Source: CAZHZT01 sp964537285 (GTDB lineage Bacteria > Bacteroidota > Bacteroidia > Chitinophagales > Saprospiraceae). Taken from it: DNA of 64,000 nucleotides. The notes under the pieces were generated by a model. That model did not search any database and was not told the DNA's origin. It worked only from the letters and a program-made list of their open reading frames with translations. Where the stretch lies: contig CAZHZT010000009.1 of the NCBI GenBank assembly GCA_964537285.1, positions 1 to 64,000 on the forward strand. Reading direction: 5' to 3'. A program made the position numbers and the translations under genes. This document shows, one piece after another, positions 58,501 through 64,000 of the stretch (position 1 is the first letter of the stretch; each line of letters opens with the position of its first letter).

Positions 58501-59168
58501 AGTGGATCTATAATCACCGGACCTTGATTGCCCGGAGAAGCAATATTGGGAACATCCCCATTATTTCCTCCCAAAGCAGTGGTTTGAACGGCTCCTGAAG
58601 CATTGTCTACAACGCTAAAAGCCCCAATTTCTATGTCATAAGATTGACCATCATTGGCCCCGGTATCGGGATATGATTCTGTATCTACAGGAGAAGAGGC
58701 ATTGGGATCTCCAATCCAGATATTAACGGCATCGCCACCGCCTCCAAGTCCAGCGCCATCAGTGTAACCGATTTTGATGCCATTCAGATTTGCAACTGCT
58801 CCCCAGATTGTCGTAAAAACAGCTATGTCAGCAGGATTGTCAGTTATCAAGATGATAGCATACTCGCCAGGTTGAATGTCTGATATGCCAACAATGGTAT
58901 CTGCTACAGCGGGGTCTGCAGATTCATCATCATAATATAAGCCTGGGTCAGTATCAGCTACCCAGGCAGTAGTGCCTTCGTTTTTGATTTCAAACCAATC
59001 AGCAGTAAGATCATCGCCTGCTTGGCCGGAGAAGATTTCAGTAATCTGTAAATCGAATTGGGCCAGGCTGTGGCCCGATGGTAGTAAAAAGGAAAGAAGC
59101 ATTAAAAATGCGAAAGCGTACCTTTGGCAAAATCGCCAAGGATTTTTTGTAAATTTTGTTTTGAGCAT
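52548..59168 (-). CDS. giant T9SS protein with lamin-tail-like repeats
   Basis: 2,206 residues; signal segment FAFLMLLSFLLPSGHSLAQ. Eight related modules begin LQITEIFSGQAGDDLTADWFEI and contain YYDDES, DVWSPVIDLTG, GGGDAVTLWLGDP, DGQSYD and IGSPGN: one at the N-terminus and seven in tandem (about 830-2110). These look like lamin-tail (LTD) variants. Between lies a region with RFHNGSSDGSTAIAIDEDYMWVADD and LNNFRNLSIS (about 230-640, propeller-like) and a classical LTD (ITEIMQNPDAVLDADGEWFELYN). The end is a T9SS type A domain (LAVFPNPTAGK ... GVYYLQV). Surface-anchored and probably adhesive; no catalytic site was found. Confidence 0.8.
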   Translation of the reverse strand: MLKTKFTKNPWRFCQRYAFAFLMLLSFLLPSGHSLAQFDLQITEIFSGQAGDDLTADWFEIKNEGTTAWVADTDPGLYYDDESADPAVADTIVGISDIQPGEYAIILITDNPADIAVFTTIWGAVANLNGIKIGYTDGAGLGGGGDAVNIWIGDPNASSPVDTESYPDTGANDGQSYDIEIGAFSVVDNASGAVQTTALGGNNGDVPNIASPGNQGPVIIDPLAPVIFADSINAAPFLQIPVTGAAFIGADLNDVTDPALTSSIPFVIGDADTPVEDLVLTASSDNQSVISDANLVFDGLNNFRNLSISASGVGYASISIVITDTDGKTNEYTLNLAVSDATIDTNTTRFHNGSSDGSTAIAIDEDYMWVADDENQTIRLFDRNSSGSAIYSKNFNNDLGSDVEIDIEGSFRNGNTLFWMGSHTTQERSVIFSTTETGSGASATLEFSGIYSDLREDLIAWDDNDGHGKGSGFYGFTNGFEIEGLSADPNNPNGAYLGFRAPLVDGKALIVPVTNFQTIVSPNPTPNSSTFGAPIELDLEGHSIRSIECNSNGCLIVAGPSGTVTDFRLFTWTGNDADAPELRAVDLAAQASVSSIEGIVELPNGDFLGSNGDAKEVQLIVDTGTFDYYGDGSEAKDLPNSEWKKFRSERTILDSVQIPPIANPGDIVITEIMQNPDAVLDADGEWFELYNNTSGSIDINGWILQDNGSDEHVINNGSPLVIASGGYLILGNNGDVAMNGGVNVDYTYSSINLANSDDELVLITPDSIEIDRVEWDGGPNFPDPTGASMALQSINFDNNDGANWCEATTAYGDGDLGSPGLENDCPPPPAANLQITEIWAGQDGTDLTADWFEITNFGTEPWISVFDEPLYYDDESQDPNDADLINGITDIQPGESVIVVIDVAAAVTTFINVWSPDYDLTGVKVGWADGAGLGQGGDAVTLFLGTPSVANIADYESYPAPPSGISYDLVLGAFSQQGVGMVQTGTNIAIATTATAGSSGMEPAIGSPGNKGPLNAPTFDLNITEIFSGQVGTDLTADWFEIRNDGDAPWVAGLSPDLYYDDESADPNEAVLIQGIEEIVPGASAVVLITGNAADTTVFIDVWSPVIDLTGVGIGITDGAGLGGGGDVVTLWAGDPATTMPIDTASYPSTTNFDGQSYDVELQAFSVVGNANGAVQTLAVAGSTMDVPNIGSPGNGLATPPNIGLEITEIFPGQAGTDLTADWFEITNNGNEAWVAGVDDPLFYDDESADPIAADTIFGIESIAPGASVVVLVTDNPLDTTVFIDIWSPVIDLTGVQIGYTDGAGLGGGGDAVTLWLGDPNTTSPIDTASYPDTAPFDGQSFDSDLGEFSVVGNANGAVQTIDFGGSNMDVPNIGSPGNGLAIPPSTGLVITEIFSGQQGDDLTEDWFEIVNTGNQAWVSGVDPALFYDDESMNPVDADIIQGLNSIQPGATAIVLIGNSADITAFIDVWSPVIDLTGVEIGWADGAGLGGGGDVVTLWLGDPNMNLPIDTASYPSTTAFDGQSYDVDLGEFSVVGNANGAVQTLAVGGTTMDVPNIGSPGNGLAVPPNIGLEITEIFPGQEGDDLTADWFEITNTGNQAWISGMNADLFYDDESADPVDADLIQGISQILPGASAIVVLTDDPLLDTTAFINVWSPVIDLTGVEIGFTDGAGLGGGGDMVTLWLGDPFTNIPVSTAGYPETDLFDGQSYDSDLDAFSIVGNANGAVATIALGGDAMDVPNIGSPGNGLAIPQFSGLEISEIFSGQAGDDLTADWIEIRNNGPEAWIAGVNDTLYYDDESADPADAAIIQGITDIQPGELIIVLITDNAEDTTTFINVWSPVIDLTGIEIGFADGAGLGGGGDAVTLWIGEPANFLPIASASYPDTAPFDGQSYDSDLGEFSVVGNANGAVTTLALGGDAMDVPNIGSPGNGLAIPQFSGLEITEIFAGQNGADLTADWIEIRNNGAEPWVAGVDPDLYFDNENANPTEAVLIQGIEDILPGEIAIVVLSAATDTTTFVDVWSPVVNLSGIEIGFAEGAADLETDGDAVTLWLGEPSDFLPLLTAAYPGVAPVDGQSYDNDLGEYSVVDNANGAVQTIALGGDNADTPNIGSPGNQGPIDAIRELIPASALAVFPNPTAGKVTIQSTDQQGIETLSLVDMKGIQVYFEKVGAVHQVQLNIETLPAGVYYLQVQRVDGVAVKRIIKQ
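52900..56660 (-). repeat. seven tandem ~530-bp coding repeats
   Basis: Repeats of the lamin-tail-like module with strongly conserved blocks (for example GGTTACCAT/ACATCACCGCC stretches coding GGGDAVTLW) at ~540-bp intervals. As with the 37553 gene, duplication looks recent and read-mapping there may be ambiguous. Confidence 0.75.
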
Positions 59169-59231
59169 ATTAAAAGGCTTAAAAGGAATAAATAAAGTTC
59201 AAAGCTAATAAGCCTTAGTATTGCTATTTAG

Positions 59232-59314
59232 GATATTGAGTTAAGTTTGTATTAAAAATAAAGGGGCGGCTAAAAGCCGCCCCTTTATTTTTAATACAAA
59301 CTTAACTCAATATC
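59232..59314. terminator. perfect 40-bp-arm hairpin including the M1 peptidase stop
   Basis: Arms 59232-59271 and 59275-59314 are perfectly complementary, loop AAA. The right arm contains the last codons and TAA of the minus-strand peptidase (stop 59302-59304); the left arm is an inverted copy. GGGGCGGCT/AGCCGCCCC plus A/T-rich ends make a plausible terminator. Confidence 0.8.
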
Positions 59315-61185
59315 TCTCCAATCGAATTCGCCGAAACAGAATGATAATTCGCTTTCGCTTTTTCAAAAATTTTCCGGGCAGTTTCCAACTGATCTGTCTC
59401 TTTTAATGCCCGGTAGAGTGGGGATAAGAACTTACGCCTTCCTACAGTCACCAAAAAGCTTTCAATTTCCGGAAGAATGGCATCTGAATAGCCCGAATAA
59501 ATGGCAAGTTCAAACCAGGCAGCCAGGATTTCTGAATTGCCTGATTGACTCAGCCGGAACTTGTCGTCCAGGGCTTTCATCATTTTGCCGTCCAGATCTC
59601 TTGGGAGTTTGCGCAGAAAATGCAACCACTCATGTGTCGACCACTCATCGGTATTTAAAGGCTCAACTGTTGCCCGGTCCAGGAAAAGGGTGCGCTGGTT
59701 GTCTACAGCTTTGAAGCGCTCGGAATCTGCCACTGTAATATTATCCGGGATGCCCGGGCCGTAGATCCACTCATTAATGTCTATTTTCAATTCGTACGGA
59801 ATGATCAGGTTCTTATTGAGATAGGCTACAAATTCTTCCGTGGTGATCGTCTGGAATTTATGTGTTTCAAAATACTGTTTCAAAAATTGATCAAAGTTCT
59901 CACGTCCAATGCGGTCTTCTAAAAGCGTTAAGAAGAAAGCTCCTTTTTCATAGGCAATGTCCGTCATGCCATCATCCGGGTCTCGTCCTTCAAGGTCCAG
60001 ATGCAAGTGCGTATCTTCGCTTTCCGGGCCAAGGTCCTTAACGTCGGCTTCCAAATCTTGATAACCCAGTTCGGTCAGCATTCCAACATAGTCTTCTCCA
60101 TAAAGCGCTTCCATAATACGACGTTCAAAGTATACTGTAAACCCTTCATTGAGCCAGAAATCGTTCCATGTGGCATTGGTTACAAGATTACCTGACCAGG
60201 AGTGTGCTAACTCATGGGCAATCAATGAAGTAAGGGAGCGATCACCAGCAATAATTGTAGGGGTGGCAAAGGTCAGGCGTGGGTTTTCCATGCCTCCGAA
60301 TGGAAAGCTTGGGGGCAAAACAATCACGTCATAGCGATCCCATTGATAGGGGCCATAGAGTTCTTCCGCGGCCACCAGCATTTTTTCCATATCACCAAAT
60401 TCGTAGGCTGATTTTTCGATCATGCTTGGCTCAGCATACACCCCAGTGCGTTCTCCTATGGGCTGAAAAACTAAATCTCCTGCAGCTAAGGCCAGCAGGT
60501 AAGGAGGAATGGGCTGTTCCATTTTAAAAGTATATTCCCCCGATTCATTCTTCTCTTGTGGATTGGAAGCACTCATCACGGCCAGCAATTCAGCAGGTAC
60601 TTTTATAGTGGCATTATAAGTAATGCGAACCCCCGGGCTATCCTGGCATGGGATCCAGGTGCGGGTTAAGATAGCCTGCCCCTGGGTAAATAGAAAAGGA
60701 TGTTTTTTATCGGCTGTCTGGCGGGGCTCCAGCCAGTCTAGGGCAGCAGCGGCATCTGGAGCTGTTTGATAATAAACGGTGACTACCTTCGTGTTGTTTT
60801 CAATAGCTATTTCCAGTGCCTGGCCGAGGTATGGCGCTTCTTCACCAAGCTGAAAAGTGGTTTCTTTTTCACTTTCTCCGGAGCCAATGGTTACCCTTTC
60901 GATGCTTAAGTCCTTTGCATCCAAAATAATGCGCTCTGCATTATTATGCTCAATGTCATAGCGAGCATAACCACTTAGAACGCGCTTTTCAAAATCGACA
61001 CTCAGGTTGAGGTTTAGGTGTTTGGTAACTGCTTCATCTGGTTTGGAAAAACTGTGGTGGTCAGTCCGGCCCTTTTCTTCAGGCTCGGCAGTTTCAGAGG
61101 AGCTTTGTCCTTCCTGTGGATTAGGAGTACATGAAAAAAAACAAGCGATTACAAAACAATAAGCGATAAAATGACTATATTTCAT
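59302..61185 (-). CDS. M1-family aminopeptidase (leukotriene A4 hydrolase-like), lipoprotein
   Basis: 627 residues from MKYSHFIAY at 61185, which gives a lipobox (FFSC, Cys19); the longer ORF to 61221 does not. GGMENP (substrate amino-terminus site), the zinc motif HELAH at about 324-328 with LNEGFTVYFE 18 residues on, and a C-terminal helical domain (about 480-627) match the LTA4H/aminopeptidase B branch. It removes N-terminal residues from peptides, here in the periplasm or at the outer membrane. Confidence 0.92.
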   Translation of the reverse strand: MKYSHFIAYCFVIACFFSCTPNPQEGQSSSETAEPEEKGRTDHHSFSKPDEAVTKHLNLNLSVDFEKRVLSGYARYDIEHNNAERIILDAKDLSIERVTIGSGESEKETTFQLGEEAPYLGQALEIAIENNTKVVTVYYQTAPDAAAALDWLEPRQTADKKHPFLFTQGQAILTRTWIPCQDSPGVRITYNATIKVPAELLAVMSASNPQEKNESGEYTFKMEQPIPPYLLALAAGDLVFQPIGERTGVYAEPSMIEKSAYEFGDMEKMLVAAEELYGPYQWDRYDVIVLPPSFPFGGMENPRLTFATPTIIAGDRSLTSLIAHELAHSWSGNLVTNATWNDFWLNEGFTVYFERRIMEALYGEDYVGMLTELGYQDLEADVKDLGPESEDTHLHLDLEGRDPDDGMTDIAYEKGAFFLTLLEDRIGRENFDQFLKQYFETHKFQTITTEEFVAYLNKNLIIPYELKIDINEWIYGPGIPDNITVADSERFKAVDNQRTLFLDRATVEPLNTDEWSTHEWLHFLRKLPRDLDGKMMKALDDKFRLSQSGNSEILAAWFELAIYSGYSDAILPEIESFLVTVGRRKFLSPLYRALKETDQLETARKIFEKAKANYHSVSANSIGEILS

Positions 61186-61375
61186 TAGATTCAAAAAATT
61201 ATTTAAATTTATTAATAACAATTCTTTTTTAAAAAGTGAAGTTATTTAAAAAATAGTTCCTTTTAAGGGGCAAAGAGCTACCTTTTAGACAACTTCACCG
61301 TAATATAAGTAAATAAACATTTTGAGCAAGAGGATTTCTGCTTGCTTTTTTTACAGAAAATCACTGAATGATCAA

Positions 61376-62389
61376 ATGACTTTTGAAGAAATCATAAAAG
61401 AATTAAAACATAAACGCTATCGTCCATTGTATTTTTTACATGGAGACGAGCCTTATTATATTGATGCTTTGTCGGATTATATCGAAGAAAATGCCTTAAG
61501 TGAATCGGAAAAAGCTTTTAATCAAACGATTGTCTATGGTAAGGAGGCGGAGGCAAAAACCTTGATCGATACTGCCGGGCGTTATCCTATGATGTCTTCT
61601 CATCAAGTCGTTATCTTGAAAGAAGCGCAGGATATGCGCACGCTTAAGGATTTGCAGCCCTATTTCCAGCACTTGATCCCGACTACGATTTTTGTTGTTT
61701 GTTATAAGCATAAAAAATTCGACAAACGCTCGAAATTAGCTAAATCAATTAAAGATCCGGCGATCCTGTTCGAATCCAAAAAGTTGTACGATAATCAGGT
61801 TCCTGGCTGGATTGAAAGTTATTTAAAAAAGAAGCATTTAAGAGTTGACCCGGCGGCTACTCAGCTTATTGCAGAGTACCTGGGAACAAACCTTGGAAAA
61901 ATCGCCAATGAATTGGATAAACTCGCCCTGAACCTGGCGGAAGGTGTTACCGTTACTTCTAACGAAGTGCAAGAACATATAGGAATCAGCAAGGATTATA
62001 ATGTTTTTGAACTTCAAAATGCCCTGGGAACTAAGCAGTCTGCTAAAGTATTCCGGATTGTTCAATATTTTGCAGCCAACCCTAAGAGTAACCCTTTTGT
62101 AGTGGTCGTTTCTGCTTTGTACAATTACTTTAGCAAAGTCTATATGCTTCAGTTTTTGCGCCATTCCGGAGAACAAGATATGTTAAAAGCCCTTAAATTG
62201 CGTTCGGCCTTTTTCCTTAAACAATACAGGGCGGCATTGAAGCACTACAATCGGGCGCAAACAGAACATGTCTTGCACCTGTTGAAGGAATACGATTTGA
62301 AATCAAAAGGCGTTAATAATGTCAGCACAGATCAATACGAATTATTGCGAGAACTCATGATAAAAATACTTTCTTACGACCAACGGTGA
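61376..62389 (+). CDS. holA: DNA polymerase III delta subunit
   Basis: 337 residues from ATG 61376 (MTFEEIIKELKHKRYRPLYFLHGDEPYYIDAL); a TTG at 61322 would add 18 poorly conserved residues. HGDEPYYID is the degenerate P-loop region of the clamp-loader wrench subunit; KEAQDMRTL and the C-terminal LREL follow the HolA pattern. It opens the beta sliding clamp as part of the DnaX complex. The TGA stop is within an ACGGTGAACGG repeat. Confidence 0.9.
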   Translation: MTFEEIIKELKHKRYRPLYFLHGDEPYYIDALSDYIEENALSESEKAFNQTIVYGKEAEAKTLIDTAGRYPMMSSHQVVILKEAQDMRTLKDLQPYFQHLIPTTIFVVCYKHKKFDKRSKLAKSIKDPAILFESKKLYDNQVPGWIESYLKKKHLRVDPAATQLIAEYLGTNLGKIANELDKLALNLAEGVTVTSNEVQEHIGISKDYNVFELQNALGTKQSAKVFRIVQYFAANPKSNPFVVVVSALYNYFSKVYMLQFLRHSGEQDMLKALKLRSAFFLKQYRAALKHYNRAQTEHVLHLLKEYDLKSKGVNNVSTDQYELLRELMIKILSYDQR

Positions 62390-62437
62390 ACGGTGAACGG
62401 GAATCGTTGACCGTTCACCGTTGACCGTTCCCCGTAA
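62384..62437. repeat. CGGTGAACGG palindrome at the holA stop
   Basis: CGGTGAACGGTGAACGG (62384-62400) faces CCGTTCACCGTTGACCG (62411-62427). The holA stop (TGA) lies in the first unit. It resembles the CGGTAAACGG units at 52359. Confidence 0.7.
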
Positions 62438-62457
62438 GTAGTATTAAGATTTATTTT

Positions 62458-63198
62458 ATGAAGAAAATCATTGACAATTTTTCAAGGCATTCTGCCAGTT
62501 ATAAAAAGTTTCGCCCTAAGTATCCGGAGGAGTTATATGAATGGATGTGGAGCCTTAGTGATCGAAAGGATTGTGCCTGGGATGTAGCTACCGGAAATGG
62601 ACAGGTGGCAGCTAAGCTTGCGGGTCAATATAAAGAAGTGTGGGCTACCGATATCAGCACGGCTCAATTGAGCCTGGCACCTCAATTGTCAAATATTCAT
62701 TATAAAATTGAAAGGGCCGAAAAAACGAGTTTCCCGGAGACGATGTTCGATATGATTACGGTAGGCCAGGCAATCCATTGGTTTGACCTTCCATTTTTTT
62801 ATGATGAAGTAAGAAGAGTGAGCAAGCCCGGAGGGGTTCTGGTCGTTTGGGGATATGGTTTGTTAAAAGTAAGCCCAAAGATCGATTCGATTATACAAGA
62901 ATTTTATGAGGAACGCCTGAAAGGATATTGGAATATTGAGCGAAACCATATTGATCAACAGTATGATACCATTGGTTTTCCATTTGAATTAATCCCTGCC
63001 CCGAAGCTTCAAATGCCCAAACGCTGGAACCTCCCTGAGTTATTGGGTTATCTCCGAACGTGGTCAGCGGTACAGCACTTTCTACGGGTAGAGGGGTATA
63101 ATCCGGTAAGTGAATTGGTTCCTGGCTTGGAGAAAGCCTGGCATGGGGATAGGCTTGGGGTGAGTTTTCCTTTGTTTATTAAAGCGGGAAGGGTGTAG
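62458..63198 (+). CDS. class I SAM-dependent methyltransferase
   Basis: 246 residues. Motif I AWDVATGNGQVAAKL (about 39-53), acidic motif VWATDIS (about 60-66), and the post-motif VGQAIHWFDLPFFYDEVRRVSKPGG place it in the Methyltransf_11 type, near trans-aconitate methyltransferase-like proteins. Substrate unknown. The gene stands alone; spacing from holA is 68 bp. Confidence 0.88.
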   Translation: MKKIIDNFSRHSASYKKFRPKYPEELYEWMWSLSDRKDCAWDVATGNGQVAAKLAGQYKEVWATDISTAQLSLAPQLSNIHYKIERAEKTSFPETMFDMITVGQAIHWFDLPFFYDEVRRVSKPGGVLVVWGYGLLKVSPKIDSIIQEFYEERLKGYWNIERNHIDQQYDTIGFPFELIPAPKLQMPKRWNLPELLGYLRTWSAVQHFLRVEGYNPVSELVPGLEKAWHGDRLGVSFPLFIKAGRV

Positions 63199-63297
63199 AG
63201 TGCTTTTATGCTCGGATTGCAAGTTCTCGCGAGCGGAGTTCGCGAGGATTTAAAACCCTGCTGGCGAGGATTTGCAATCCGAGCACTCCACAAAAAG
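63199..63297. repeat. nested palindrome between convergent genes
   Basis: Outer arms GCTCGGATTGCAA (63210-63222) and TTGCAATCCGAGC (63272-63284), with an inner CTCGCGA / TCGCGAG hairpin (63226-63246). Probably a terminator or a REP-type element. Confidence 0.65.
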
Positions 63298-63906
63298 TTA
63301 AAAATTTAACACAAGTCCTAGCTGCTCTCCATTGAAATACAGATTGCCAAGCAAAGGTTGGATCCCCTTATTCTGATTATTATGAATCAGGAAAGTAACA
63401 ACATCAAAAACAAATAGAAACCCTCCTTGTAAAACAATAGACTGCCCAAAACCTTTAAGCCTTTCCGGTTTGTTTTCTACATTTTTGGAACGTTCAATCA
63501 GATAAGCACCTCCGATCATATAGCCAATATCAAGCCCTGCATTGAAAAGGAGTATCTTTTGCATCTGATGTTGTTGCTGGATCGTTTCGTAGAGATCGAG
63601 GCTGCCGGGATCTTGTCGCACTGCACTCCAATAGCCTAAGGCTGCAATTCCGAGGTTAACGCCATTCCAGGCAAGGTTCATTTGGTGAAAATACTTTTGT
63701 TCGCCTTCTGAACTTCCCATGAGCGAAGCGCCGATAATCATATTTCCTACCGCCCAACCGCCCAGCACTTTCATGGCATTTTGATTGATGCGCAACCTTT
63801 TTTCATTGAATTCTAACAAGCTGTTATCCTGACCAAAAACGGATAAACTTACAAAAGCTAAAGCCAGCAATAATGAGAATTTAAAAAGTTGGGTAGAGGC
63901 CCTCAT
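63298..63906 (-). CDS. membrane-associated protein of unknown function
   Basis: 202 residues. Signal peptide (LLALAFVSLSVFGQ), then about four hydrophobic helices (GGWAVGNMIIGASLMG, NLGIAALGYWSA, IGYMIGGAYLIE, VLQGGFLFVFDVVTFL) and a C-terminus ending LVLNF. The repeated Gly-rich helices recall a small Bacteroidota-specific DUF family, which I cannot name with certainty. Start chosen because it gives the signal peptide. Confidence 0.75.
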   Translation of the reverse strand: MRASTQLFKFSLLLALAFVSLSVFGQDNSLLEFNEKRLRINQNAMKVLGGWAVGNMIIGASLMGSSEGEQKYFHQMNLAWNGVNLGIAALGYWSAVRQDPGSLDLYETIQQQHQMQKILLFNAGLDIGYMIGGAYLIERSKNVENKPERLKGFGQSIVLQGGFLFVFDVVTFLIHNNQNKGIQPLLGNLYFNGEQLGLVLNF

Positions 63907-63915
63907 ATAAGCTTA

Positions 63916-64000
63916 AATTTTAGAGTTCTTTGACATAAATTGCGGAAAATGGAACTTCAAAATGATACCCCTTGAATGCCCTTTTGGCTTAAAGGGGTAT
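63916..64000 (-). mobile_element. MITE-like palindromic element, copy 6 (cut by window end)
   Basis: Begins AGTTCTTTGACATAAATTG at 63924, the complement of the right end of the other copies, so the element lies in the opposite orientation. Its centre (CCTTGAATGCCCTTTTGGCT), however, reads in the same direction as copies 1-4, so arms and centre have the relative orientation of copy 5. The right end and second flank lie outside the window. Confidence 0.8.

Noticed and set aside
63199..63297. tRNA-like cloverleaf in the palindrome
   Set aside because: No anticodon arm, T-arm consensus or CCA; it is a nested inverted repeat only.

Overview
The window comes from a Bacteroidota chromosome, most likely a marine Saprospiria (Lewinella-like) bacterium. 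The grounds are several giant secreted proteins ending in type IX secretion (T9SS) type A sorting domains, GEVED and lamin-tail-like repeats, LytS/LytTR and Y_Y_Y-type regulators, TANNTTTG promoter octamers and moderate A+T content. The lineage is an inference. No rRNA, tRNA, CRISPR array, intact transposase or prophage was recognised.

Layout. (1) 148-5866, minus: one secreted multidomain protein split by a one-base frameshift near 4775. (2) 6117-16438: surface-polysaccharide region with a GT2, a Wzm/Wzt-type ABC exporter, a methyltransferase/coiled-coil/GT2/GT2 fusion, an SDR epimerase, a GT4, a sulfotransferase and a tail-fibre-like protein. (3) 17171-44965: a beta-glucan (laminarin-like) utilisation locus. 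A four-gene minus-strand operon (two outer-membrane barrels, two lipoproteins), two clan GH-A lipoprotein or secreted glycosidases, a propeller/Y_Y_Y/LuxR regulator, a GH16 laminarinase, a T9SS protein with binding modules, an MFS sugar porter, a cytoplasmic GH149-like phosphorylase and a 2,470-residue modular surface protein. There is no SusC/SusD pair. (4) 45175-52364: a RelE-like/UvrD-like helicase/ankyrin fusion, a lipoprotein, a LytS/LytTR two-component pair and a sterol-desaturase-family enzyme. (5) 52548-63906: a 2,206-residue repeat protein, an M1 aminopeptidase, HolA, a methyltransferase and a small membrane protein.

How the glucan locus probably works: GH16 and the GH-A enzymes cut beta-glucan at the surface, the binding-module proteins hold substrate, the barrels pass oligosaccharides, the MFS porter imports them and the phosphorylase splits them to glucose-1-phosphate. 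The regulator lies between two matching operator arrays (paired GATGTA direct repeats, 11 bp period, two pairs 31-32 bp apart). Each ends about 73 bp from the start codon of an operon head: the barrel operon on one side, GH16 on the other.

The most striking non-coding content is a family of about 111-bp palindromic, MITE-like elements (six copies) with near-perfect 8-bp flanking duplications. The central segment is inverted relative to the outer arms in two copies. Separately, several very long perfect hairpins (38-40 bp arms, 3-nt loops) sit at gene ends, some including the last codons of the gene.
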